Source: Granulosicoccus sp947495035
GTDB lineage: Bacteria; Pseudomonadota; Gammaproteobacteria; Granulosicoccales; Granulosicoccaceae
Assembly (NCBI RefSeq): GCF_050589605.1
Contig: NZ_JBNGOO010000005.1
DNA: 64,000 bases
Reading direction: 5' to 3' (one strand)
In this document: in pieces, positions 1 to 7,579 of the stretch
Position numbering within the stretch: the first letter of the stretch is position 1
How the letters are laid out: every line of letters starts with the position of its first letter
Position numbers and translations under genes: made by a program
Notes under the pieces: generated by a model
The model's database searches: none
Told to the model about the DNA's origin: nothing
What the model saw: the letters and a program-made list of their open reading frames with translations, nothing else

Positions 1-435
1 GACAACGCGATAGAAATCCGCGCCCATGCGATCCAGCTTGTTGACGAAGATGACGCGCGCAACTTCCGATTCGTTGGCATAACGCCAGTTGGTTTCCGAT
101 TGTGGCTCGACACCACCGGAACCACAGAAAACGCCCACGCCGCCATCGAGTACTTTCAGCGAGCGATACACTTCGATGGTGAAGTCCACGTGTCCGGGAG
201 TATCGATGATGTTGAAACGGTGGCCGTCCCATTCGCAGGTTGTTGCAGCCGACTGGATCGTGATACCACGCTCCTGCTCCTGCGCCATGAAGTCGGTAGT
301 GGCTTCACCGTCGTGCACTTCACCAGTCTTGTGAATCTTGCCCGTGAGCTTCAGGATACGCTCTGTGGTTGTGGTCTTGCCCGCATCAACGTGGGCAAAA
401 ATGCCGATGTTGCGGTAGTGTGAAAGGTCAGTCAT
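1..435 (-). CDS. fusA: Elongation factor G paralogue (EF-G2 type), N-terminal part
   Basis: The reading frame starts at ATG 435 and runs off the left edge, giving 145 N-terminal residues of a translational GTPase. The P-loop (HVDAGKTTTTE), the switch I region ending in QERGITIQSAAT and the G3 motif DTPGHVDFTIE are all visible, followed by the NKLDRMGADF stretch holding the G4 NKxD motif. Details such as the MTDLSHYRNIGIFAHVDAG start, LDGGVGVFCGSGGVEPQSET and NWRYANESE match the second EF-G copy (FusA2) of gammaproteobacteria better than canonical str-operon EF-G. No rpsG, rpsL or tufA is seen next to it, which also favours the paralogue. Its role beside the main EF-G, in translocation or recycling, is not established here. 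The family call is very secure; the paralogue assignment is from remembered signatures. Confidence 0.93.
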   Translation of the reverse strand, partial: MTDLSHYRNIGIFAHVDAGKTTTTERILKLTGKIHKTGEVHDGEATTDFMAQEQERGITIQSAATTCEWDGHRFNIIDTPGHVDFTIEVYRSLKVLDGGVGVFCGSGGVEPQSETNWRYANESEVARVIFVNKLDRMGADFYRVV

Positions 436-655
436 CTTGATGCTCACGGTCTGGGATTGATGGCCCGGTGTCTTGTTCCAATCCGGACGTTACCTTGCTG
501 GGATCCGCTACAGGCCATGCTCCCGAAACCCGATACCCTGATCACTGTCCGAAGACATGCAGTTGCCTGCCCTCGACTCCGTGAATCAGAAGCAACGTCT
601 TTCGAGAAGATGCCTGACGCGGTAAACCCACAATTCTACCCAATTTTGGGACGCA

Positions 656-1192
656 ATGTCAGATAGCAAGTCAGATTCGGTACATGATGAGAGCCGTCGC
701 ATGGCCGGCGTGATGATCGCCCTGCTCTGGGTGCTGGTTCTCGGTGGAGGCACCTGGCTGGTGCAGGGCTGGCTGGATGCTCGCCAGGCGGACAGAGCGC
801 CCGAATGGTCAAGTGATGACAGCGGCCGACCGTCCCTGATCCTGAAGGCCGATCGGTATGGCCAGTTCGTAGTCACCGGTAGCGCCAACGATCAGGACGT
901 GGCATTTCTGGTCGATACCGGCGCTTCGGGCATCAGCATACCCGGGAGCATCGCCGAGACACTGAATCTGCCCAGAGGCCGGGCCTTCGACGTCATGACG
1001 GCCAATGGCAGCACCCGCGTCCATCGCACGCGAATCGACACGCTCTCCATCGGCCCATTCACACGACATGACGTGACGGCCCATATCAACCCGGGCCTGG
1101 AAGGCTCGACAGCACTACTGGGCATGAACTTTCTGCGACACTACGAGATCCTGCACCGCGGCGGTGAGCTGACCATCAGCCTGTCCGAATGA
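656..1192 (+). CDS. Membrane-anchored retropepsin-like aspartic protease (clan AA, TIGR02281-like)
   Basis: This 178-residue protein has a short polar N-terminus and one hydrophobic segment at about residues 17-38, which should anchor it in the inner membrane with the catalytic part in the periplasm. The single aspartic-protease motif DTGAS sits at residues 87-91, and a second family motif (LLGMNFLRHYEI) lies near residues 154-165. One such domain per chain means it would work as a dimer, as in retroviral proteases. The length is normal for the bacterial single-domain family. It stands alone, 265 bp before two ATP-grasp genes on the same strand. Related retropepsins occur beside ATP-grasp amidoligases in other proteobacteria, so a functional link is possible but not shown. 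The substrate is unknown. Confidence 0.85.
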   Translation: MSDSKSDSVHDESRRMAGVMIALLWVLVLGGGTWLVQGWLDARQADRAPEWSSDDSGRPSLILKADRYGQFVVTGSANDQDVAFLVDTGASGISIPGSIAETLNLPRGRAFDVMTANGSTRVHRTRIDTLSIGPFTRHDVTAHINPGLEGSTALLGMNFLRHYEILHRGGELTISLSE

Positions 1193-1204
1193 TCACGACA
1201 GTGA

Positions 1205-1411
1205 ATATTGCAAGTCTCAGCCGATCGGGCTCCGCTCACGCTAGCCTCTGATCCACAAGGCGAGTAACACGATGGAACCTTCCCGGCTACAGCTGCTCAC
1301 AATCGCCAATGAGTTTCAGTATCTACAATTTCACGTCGGATAACGATATTGCAAGCCGCCAGAGCCCTCAGGCAGTGGCAGTGGTATGGCATGACACTGT
1401 AATATTGCGAG
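1205..1411. repeat. Three direct copies of a 10-mer ATATTGC(A/G)AG upstream of the ATP-grasp genes
   Basis: ATATTGCAAG occurs at 1205-1214 and 1346-1355, and ATATTGCGAG at 1402-1411, all on the same strand in the 265-bp gap before the ATP-grasp pair. Three near-identical 10-mers in so short a gap are unlikely by chance, so a regulator binding site is plausible. The centre-to-centre distances (141 and 56 bp) are not clean multiples of the helical repeat. Confidence 0.5.
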
Positions 1412-1457
1412 TTGTGGGATTTCCGCCCAAGAATCAAGGAGTCAGTGGTAGGTCGAC

Positions 1458-2327
1458 ATGCATATCACCATAATCATGGTTGTAACCTACATCCTGTGCT
1501 GCGTGCGCATTGGAACCCCGCCCTGGCGATACTGGCAGCTCAATGCGCGCTACTTCTCTGCCGAGCACGGCATTTTTTCCAAACTGTCACTGGACGCCCT
1601 GATTCCGGAACGCTGGAGACTGTCCCAGTCCATCGATTCCGATGCGATCACACCAACCACCTACCCTGTATTCCTGAAACCCGAGTGGGGTCAGAATGCC
1701 CACGGCATTCATCGTGCGGATGACGCCGAGCAACTGGTCCGTCTGCGAGCATCACTGCGTTCCGAACCTCAGCGTTACCTGATCCAGCAAGCAGCTCCCG
1801 GAAAGCGCGAATACGAGATTTTCAGCATCGACGCCAACCGCAAGGATGGGCGGCACGATGTCATCACCATTACCGAGGCTGTCAACGATCGAGAGCAGTT
1901 TCCGATCAACAGCAAGAACAACCGGCACACACGCTATGTGGATATCAGCCATCAATTCGCTGCAGACCAGAAGGATATCGTGGCCCAGTACCTGTCCCAG
2001 GTAGGCGAGTTCGGCATCAGCCGCATGAGTGTCAGGGCCGACTCCAACGAAGAGCTGGTTGCCGGTAATTTCCACGTCATCGAGATCAACCTGTTTCTGC
2101 CGATGCCCATCAACTTGCTGGATCGCAGTTACACCTGGTCGCAACGCTGGAAATTCATTCGCTCGGCCATGATGAGCCTGGCACGCGCCACCCGCATGAT
2201 CACCCCTGTCGAGAACCCTCAACCCATCTTCACTCGCATGATGCTGTACGGCCGTGGCAAGTCGCCTGCAACCGTCAGCAATTCCAAATCGACACACAAG
2301 ATCGGCGAACGTTACATACAACCGTGA
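1458..2327 (+). CDS. ATP-grasp superfamily protein 1 (amidoligase-like)
   Basis: The 289-residue product carries ATP-grasp hallmarks: a nucleotide-binding lysine strand VFLKPEWG at residues 71-78 followed by a short flexible stretch, and a metal-binding ExN-type motif (VIEINLF) near residues 208-213. The N-terminal domain is shorter than in D-Ala-D-Ala ligase and the first 15 residues are hydrophobic. The start is supported by AGG seven bases before ATG 1458. Such enzymes activate a carboxylate with ATP as an acyl phosphate and join it to an amine. The stop overlaps the GTG start of the next ATP-grasp gene (GTGA), so the two are translationally coupled and probably act together. Substrates are unknown; a peptide or amino-acid ligase is the best guess. 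Confidence 0.7.
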   Translation: MHITIIMVVTYILCCVRIGTPPWRYWQLNARYFSAEHGIFSKLSLDALIPERWRLSQSIDSDAITPTTYPVFLKPEWGQNAHGIHRADDAEQLVRLRASLRSEPQRYLIQQAAPGKREYEIFSIDANRKDGRHDVITITEAVNDREQFPINSKNNRHTRYVDISHQFAADQKDIVAQYLSQVGEFGISRMSVRADSNEELVAGNFHVIEINLFLPMPINLLDRSYTWSQRWKFIRSAMMSLARATRMITPVENPQPIFTRMMLYGRGKSPATVSNSKSTHKIGERYIQP

Positions 2328-3232
2328 AATCCATCAAAGCGCTGATTTACAGCTGGGTCAGCCAGAAATACATGGCTGGCTGCAGCAACTACAACTCCCT
2401 GCAGGTGAGAAAGGCCAGCCGGTCCAAACGGCAGGCGCGCGAGATGTTTGCCCGGCATGACATCCCTCACGCCCGAGGCACACTGTTTCTGAACCCGTGG
2501 AAAGCCCATCTGTTTGCCAGAGAACACGGTTTCCCGCTGTGCATCAAACCCAATGTCAGTGGTTTCTCTCGCGGCAGTCACTTCCCGATCAACAACTACC
2601 GGGAATTGTGGAAAGCCGCGCTGATGGTCAAGATCTGGTGGCCGACCAGCATTATCGAGCAGTATCTGCTGGGCGCCAATTACCGGGTACTGGCCACCGG
2701 GGATTCGCTGGTCTCGGTGATTCGCCGCTACCCGCCCTTTGTCGATGGCAATGGCCGGGACTCCATCAGCACTCTGATCGATGCCGAAAACGCCACGCGG
2801 GAGCAGATGGGTCTGTACCCGACAATTCACCCCATACAGAAATCGCAGGCCACCATCGATTATCTGCGCCGCCATGGCAAGACGCTGGACAGCGTGCCGG
2901 ATGACGGCGAACGCGTCTACACCTTCAACCGCGTGGCGCTTGCGCCGGGTGGCGTGATCGAAATCATCGATCAATCAACCATTCCCGACGCCAATCGCGA
3001 ACTTTTCCTGAAAGTGATCAATGCCTTCGATGCAAAGCTGTTCGGCATCGATGTCATTTTCGAAGAAGGTATCGAAAAGGACTACCGCGAACAGCGCTGC
3101 ATCTTTCTCGAAGTGAACTCCCGCCCATACACGCGCATGCACAGTGTTCCCCGTTATGGCGAACGAGAAAACCTGGATGAGTTCTACAGCGAAATGGACT
3201 CCCTGGTCATCGCCGATTCGGATACCTTCTGA
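2324..3232 (+). CDS. ATP-grasp protein 2, resembling the cyanophycin-synthetase ATP-grasp domain
   Basis: This 302-residue protein starts at GTG 2324 inside the stop of the previous gene. It contains the lysine strand CIKPN at about 73-77, a serine/glycine-rich loop, the segment VSVIRRYPPFVDGNGRDSIS near 130-149 that recalls the CphA/GshAB-type ATP-grasp, GKTLDSVPDDGE near 185-195, and the metal ligands in FLEVNSRP near 261-268. It lacks the Mur-ligase half of true cyanophycin synthetase, so it is a stand-alone ligase. The coupled ATP-grasp gene upstream and the MFS gene 70 bp downstream suggest a small pathway that makes and exports a peptide-like product. That is inference; no substrate can be read from the sequence. 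Confidence 0.72.
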   Translation: MKSIKALIYSWVSQKYMAGCSNYNSLQVRKASRSKRQAREMFARHDIPHARGTLFLNPWKAHLFAREHGFPLCIKPNVSGFSRGSHFPINNYRELWKAALMVKIWWPTSIIEQYLLGANYRVLATGDSLVSVIRRYPPFVDGNGRDSISTLIDAENATREQMGLYPTIHPIQKSQATIDYLRRHGKTLDSVPDDGERVYTFNRVALAPGGVIEIIDQSTIPDANRELFLKVINAFDAKLFGIDVIFEEGIEKDYREQRCIFLEVNSRPYTRMHSVPRYGERENLDEFYSEMDSLVIADSDTF

Positions 3233-3302
3233 TTCTGCTGCCGCTATCAACCGCTACGCGCTGCCCACCCTCTGACAACAGCCCTGGCGGCGGACCCTCC
3301 CC

Positions 3303-4547
3303 ATGAGACCAAGACTACCGGCCGGCAATTCCGGCCCGGGTTACTTCTATCTGTTTCTGGGAACCCATTCACTGCTGATCGGTCTGCTGCCCTTCTTTCT
3401 GCCGGTATACCTCTGGCAGCATGGGCTCGGCCTTGCAGGCCTGTCATTGATGATAGGCCTGTCAGGTCTCGGCTTCACCGCCGCACTGGGCCTGTGGCAG
3501 GCCCTGTCTCGTCGCTGGCAGCTGAAGCATCTGGTCGCCCTCACCTTCATTCTCGAGTTGCTGCTGCTTGGTGCAGTCGGGCTGGTGACCACGGTCCCGG
3601 GGGCGGCGCTGTTTACCGCAGCAGGCAATGCCGTGTCGGTGTCGACACCGGACATGATCGTCGCTGCCGCCGTACTGGGCCTGTTCAATGGTCTCTACAA
3701 CGCCTTCTTCTGGACCACCCAGCGCACGCTTTTCATGCAGCTGCTCGGCAAAAACGATACCGGACGACAGTACGGCAACTTTCAGATATTCGTGATGGTA
3801 TTTCTGAAGATCGGCATCCTGCTCGGTGGCGTGTTGCTGGACACCGGCGGCTTCGTCTGGCTGCTCGCCCTGTCAGCCGGCACCAGCCTGATCGCCAATC
3901 TGCACCTGGCCGGCAAACCGACAGGCCAGCAACCACTGGCCAGGCATGATGAATCCACGGCAGTTACATTGCGCGACAGCATTGCATTTCGTGACAAGCG
4001 CGGCTCCCAACCGATTTTCCTGATTGACGGTGTATTCCTTTATCTGGAAAGCCATTTCTGGACATTGACACTGTTTCTCGTGGTGCAGGAAGACTTCGGT
4101 CGGCTGGGTCTTGCCGTGGTCGTACTGGCACTGACGTTCGCCGCTCTTTTCTACCTGATCAAGAACCGAATCGATCAGCTGGCTTCCCGGCAGGTCTACC
4201 AGGCCGCCGTCTGGCTGTACCTGGGCTCCTGGCTGCTGCGCTTTACGCTGAACGACGACTCGGGCGGACCCAGCCTCTGGATGACGCTGATCTTCATCAC
4301 TTTCTTCTCATCCTTCTTCCGCCTGGCCTTCAACAAACGCTTCTATGATGTTGCCCGGACAAGCGGCAGCCAGCGCTACCTTCTGATGAAGAGCTACAGC
4401 TCCCAATTCTGGCTTGGCGGCTGCTTTTCCCTGCTCGCGGTTGTATTGCTTGTCACACCATTACCGCATGATCTGCTACTCCAGTATCTCTACCTGCCAG
4501 CGGCCCTGTTATCCGTCCTGTACCTGCGTTATTCGGACGGGACGTGA
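3303..4547 (+). CDS. MFS family transporter
   Basis: The 414-residue protein is rich in hydrophobic segments spaced as in a 12-helix major facilitator, with a central polar loop near residues 205-235 (PTGQQPLARHDESTAV) dividing two six-helix halves. It has no periplasmic or soluble domain. Conserved MFS loop motifs are weak, so the subfamily and substrate cannot be named. It follows the two ATP-grasp genes by 70 bp on the same strand and could export their product; amn follows after 45 bp from its preferred start. The ATG at 3303 has no strong ribosome-binding site, but the hydrophobic helix begins soon after it, so the start cannot be far off. Confidence 0.78.
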   Translation: MRPRLPAGNSGPGYFYLFLGTHSLLIGLLPFFLPVYLWQHGLGLAGLSLMIGLSGLGFTAALGLWQALSRRWQLKHLVALTFILELLLLGAVGLVTTVPGAALFTAAGNAVSVSTPDMIVAAAVLGLFNGLYNAFFWTTQRTLFMQLLGKNDTGRQYGNFQIFVMVFLKIGILLGGVLLDTGGFVWLLALSAGTSLIANLHLAGKPTGQQPLARHDESTAVTLRDSIAFRDKRGSQPIFLIDGVFLYLESHFWTLTLFLVVQEDFGRLGLAVVVLALTFAALFYLIKNRIDQLASRQVYQAAVWLYLGSWLLRFTLNDDSGGPSLWMTLIFITFFSSFFRLAFNKRFYDVARTSGSQRYLLMKSYSSQFWLGGCFSLLAVVLLVTPLPHDLLLQYLYLPAALLSVLYLRYSDGT

Positions 4548-4592
4548 CCGACAGGCATGATATCGTTGCTCAAGAATTCGAACGGAGCTGCA

Positions 4593-6071
4593 ATGACAGA
4601 ACAACAGACGACCCCACCCCGACAAGCCTCGGCAAGTTTCACCGACGCCACCGAAGCAGTCGACTGCCTGATCGCCCTTTATGATCGCAATACGGCCTTT
4701 CTTGCCGATGCCTTCGCCCAGTATCTTGCCGGTAACCTGCCCGACAACAAGCATCGCGCCTTCTACCCTGAAATCCGCTTTCGCAACAGTACCTATGCGC
4801 GAGTGGATTCACGCCTCTCCTACGGGCATGTCGACCAGCCGGGTGTGTATACCACCACTATCACACAGCCTCGCCTGTTCCGCGGTTATCTCATACACCA
4901 GCTCGGCCTGCTGATCGAGAATCACGCACAGCCGGTGGAGATTGCCGAATCGGATGTTCCCATTCCCCTGCACTTCGCACTGGAATCAGGCTCCGCGCTG
5001 GCTGTACACCGCCCACAACAGATTACCGTGGCCCTGCGAGATGCCTTCGATGTGCCCGACATTGCGCAGGTCAACGACTACATCGTCAACGGCACGCACG
5101 AGATCGAGCCCGGCCTGCCCTTGCCCCTGGCCCCTTTTCCTGCACAACGAATCGACTACTCGCTGCATCGCCTGGTCCATTACACCGCGACGGCACCCGA
5201 GCATTTCCAGAACTATGTTCTGTTCACGAACTATCAGTTCTATATCGATGAGTTCTGCCGCCTGGCTCGCGAGATGATGCGCAAGGGCGACACCTCTTAC
5301 GAATCCTTCGTGGAACCGGGCAATGTAACCACCCTCAATGGCGAGTCTGAACCCAGCTCCGGCACGCCGCCGCCACGCCAACCCCAGATGCCGTCCTACC
5401 ATCTGAAGGCCGGCAAGCAGAAAGGCATCACCATGGTCAATATCGGTGTGGGGCCTTCCAATGCGAAGACCATCACCGATCACATCGCCGTGCTGCGCCC
5501 ACACGCCTGGCTGATGCTCGGCCATTGCGCCGGACTGCGCAATTCGCAGGAACTGGGCGACTACGTGCTCGCTCACGCCTATGTCCGTGAGGACAAGGTA
5601 CTCGATGCCGATATCCCTGTCTGGGTGCCGATCCCTGCGCTGGCCGAAGTTCAACAGGCACTCGAAGGCGCCGTGGCCGAGGTGACCGGTCTGGATGGCT
5701 ACGAGCTGAAGCGCATCATGCGAACCGGCACGGTAGCCTCCATCGACAATCGCAACTGGGAACTGCAGGATCAGAGAGAGCCGGTTCGCCGGCTGTCACA
5801 ATCCCGAGCCATCGCGCTGGACATGGAATCAGCCACCATTGCAGCCAACGGATTCCGCTTGCGTGTTCCCTACGGAACCCTGCTCTGCGTCAGCGACAAG
5901 CCCTTGCAGGGTGAACTGAAACTGCCCGGTATGGCGTCCGAGTTCTATCAGAACCAGGTCGCCCAGCACCTGGAAATCGGCATGCTGGCACTGCGAAAGC
6001 TCAGCGAGATGAAATCAGAGCGCCTCCACTCGAGAAAGCTCAGAAGTTTCTTCGAAACCGCTTTCCAGTAG
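4593..6071 (+). CDS. amn: AMP nucleosidase
   Basis: The product hydrolyses AMP to adenine and ribose 5-phosphate, controlling adenylate pools in the cytosol. It aligns along its length with E. coli Amn: TTTITQPRLFRGYL in the N-terminal domain, YVLFTNYQFYIDEF, then the nucleoside-phosphorylase-like domain with VNIGVGPSNAKTI, GHCAGLRNSQELGDYVLAHAY, the substrate-binding MESATIAANG and VPYGTLLCVSDKPLQGE. The open frame extends to ATG 4557, but ATG 4593 has GGAG five bases upstream and gives 492 residues, close to the 484 of E. coli, so I prefer it. It is last in a same-strand run with the ATP-grasp/MFS genes and convergent with an M14 peptidase gene. Confidence 0.95.
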   Translation: MTEQQTTPPRQASASFTDATEAVDCLIALYDRNTAFLADAFAQYLAGNLPDNKHRAFYPEIRFRNSTYARVDSRLSYGHVDQPGVYTTTITQPRLFRGYLIHQLGLLIENHAQPVEIAESDVPIPLHFALESGSALAVHRPQQITVALRDAFDVPDIAQVNDYIVNGTHEIEPGLPLPLAPFPAQRIDYSLHRLVHYTATAPEHFQNYVLFTNYQFYIDEFCRLAREMMRKGDTSYESFVEPGNVTTLNGESEPSSGTPPPRQPQMPSYHLKAGKQKGITMVNIGVGPSNAKTITDHIAVLRPHAWLMLGHCAGLRNSQELGDYVLAHAYVREDKVLDADIPVWVPIPALAEVQQALEGAVAEVTGLDGYELKRIMRTGTVASIDNRNWELQDQREPVRRLSQSRAIALDMESATIAANGFRLRVPYGTLLCVSDKPLQGELKLPGMASEFYQNQVAQHLEIGMLALRKLSEMKSERLHSRKLRSFFETAFQ

Positions 6072-6094
6072 GCGAGTAGAAAGAAGCAGGCAAG

Positions 6095-6118
6095 GCCCGC
6101 CAGTCAATGACGGCGGGC
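6095..6118. terminator. Hairpin between convergent amn and M14 peptidase genes
   Basis: GCCCGCC at 6095-6101 can pair with GGCGGGC at 6112-6118, with an inner GTCA/TGAC. No T-run follows on either strand, so it is at best a weak or factor-dependent terminator. Confidence 0.35.
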
Positions 6119-6184
6119 TGCGCCGCACGAACGAACCGCATCAGCGCGCGTTCCAAGGCGGCGGGAAACGCAATGAATCCTGCG

Positions 6185-7351
6185 TCAACGTGGCAAACGC
6201 CCACTCAGTGCCTGATGGGCCATGTCCACAAACGAGGCTCCCAGACGCATGCTTCGCTCGGGGGACCAGCCGCTGAATGGTCGCGGCGTATCCATGGTGT
6301 CCTTGAAAGGCATTTCCAGCGTCATCGCCAGACAGCCGAAATGGTGTGCCAGATAACTGCTGCAGATATCCAGATTGGCCTTACCCTTTGCACTTCGGGG
6401 ATAGCCCTGCGCATACTGAAAATCGGGATTGATGGCAGCCCATTCGTGCTTGAAGACCTGCAGCTCGGCATCCCGTTCATCCGTCCACCCTTCCACCCCT
6501 TCCGTGCCGGCAATGAAGTTATAGGGCAGTGCTTCGTCGCCGTGAACATCCAGCGCCAGATCGATACCGGTCTGTTGCATGCGCTGCCGCACATGATAGA
6601 CCTCAGGGCTCTTGTCGAGACTCGGAGACTGCCACTCACGATTCAGATTGACCCCCAGGGCATTGGTTCTGAGGTTGCCGAGAAAAGTGCCATCCGGATT
6701 CATGTTCGGCACGATATGAATGTCCGCCAGTGAACGCAACTCCCGACTGCGTGCGTCATCCTGATCCAGCAGGCGATCCAGCCATCCTTCCATCCACCAC
6801 TCGGCCATGGACTCACCCGGGTGTTGACGAGCGATGACCCAGAGCTGCTTGCGCTTGCTGTTGTGCGGCTCGTTGGCCGCTTCGGACTGCAAGGCAGTCA
6901 CTTTCAGATAATCAATGCTTCGCCCCTGGTGTGTCACACCCAGACTCTCGTACTGAACACTCTCCCCGGTTGCCGCCGCGGCAACGAAATCCAGGTGGCG
7001 GTCCATCGAGTAAGGTGCAAAGTAGGCAAACCAGATGAGATCGTTCTGTGCTTCAAACGTCCAGCTGAGGGTCCGTCCATCGTATTCAGCCGGTGTCCGA
7101 TACCAGAACTGCCTGTCCAATGATGTCGCCACATCGTAACCTTCCCAGCCCTTGGGATAGCTGGTGTCTGCGGCATTGACGATGTTGATCCGACAAGTCT
7201 TGCCGCGAACGCCTGCCACACTGAAATGGAACCATTGCAGAAAGTCGGAATTGCTGTCCTTGCGGATCCGCAGATCGATGGATGTACAGTCCGTGGCATC
7301 GACGACGTCGATATTGCCACTGTCGAAACAGCTGTTGATGCGGATAGTCAT
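6185..7351 (-). CDS. M14 family zinc carboxypeptidase, cytosolic-carboxypeptidase-like
   Basis: This 388-residue protein has an N-terminal beta-rich domain (residues 1-125; includes PKGWEGYDVATS and RTLSWTFE) typical of the cytosolic carboxypeptidase branch, then an M14 domain. Zinc ligands are visible as H177 and E180 in RQHPGES and H270 in DVHGDE. The substrate arginine is in NLNREW (238) and the catalytic glutamate in TLEMPF (about 346). No signal peptide is present, so it acts in the cytoplasm. Eukaryotic relatives trim C-terminal or side-chain glutamates; bacterial substrates are mostly unknown. It lies opposite the ATP-grasp cluster, so a role in removing amino acids added by those ligases is a thought only. 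Confidence 0.88.
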   Translation of the reverse strand: MTIRINSCFDSGNIDVVDATDCTSIDLRIRKDSNSDFLQWFHFSVAGVRGKTCRINIVNAADTSYPKGWEGYDVATSLDRQFWYRTPAEYDGRTLSWTFEAQNDLIWFAYFAPYSMDRHLDFVAAAATGESVQYESLGVTHQGRSIDYLKVTALQSEAANEPHNSKRKQLWVIARQHPGESMAEWWMEGWLDRLLDQDDARSRELRSLADIHIVPNMNPDGTFLGNLRTNALGVNLNREWQSPSLDKSPEVYHVRQRMQQTGIDLALDVHGDEALPYNFIAGTEGVEGWTDERDAELQVFKHEWAAINPDFQYAQGYPRSAKGKANLDICSSYLAHHFGCLAMTLEMPFKDTMDTPRPFSGWSPERSMRLGASFVDMAHQALSGRLPR

Positions 7352-7497
7352 GGAGTTGCAGATTCCGTAATCGAAAATCTCGGAGGAGGCAGAGATCGGA
7401 CCTGTGGTCGCGTGGCGAATGACAACGGACTATCCCCGTCTTCCCGATGATCCGGAAACCGGGGCAAGCCAAGTCACATTCTGTCGCCCAAAAAAAA

Positions 7498-7524
7498 GCC
7501 GGAGGATCACGCGGATCCTCCGGC
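7498..7524 (-). terminator. Rho-independent terminator of the fasciclin gene
   Basis: GCCGGAGGATC at 7498-7508 pairs perfectly with GATCCTCCGGC at 7514-7524 around a 5-base loop. Read on the minus strand the stem is followed by a run of seven or more T, as expected for an intrinsic terminator 56 bp after the fasciclin stop codon. Confidence 0.85.
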
Positions 7525-7579
7525 CTTTTACAACAACTGAACTTCGTTCGAAATCAGTTCAGAAACTGTCGTGAACTAC

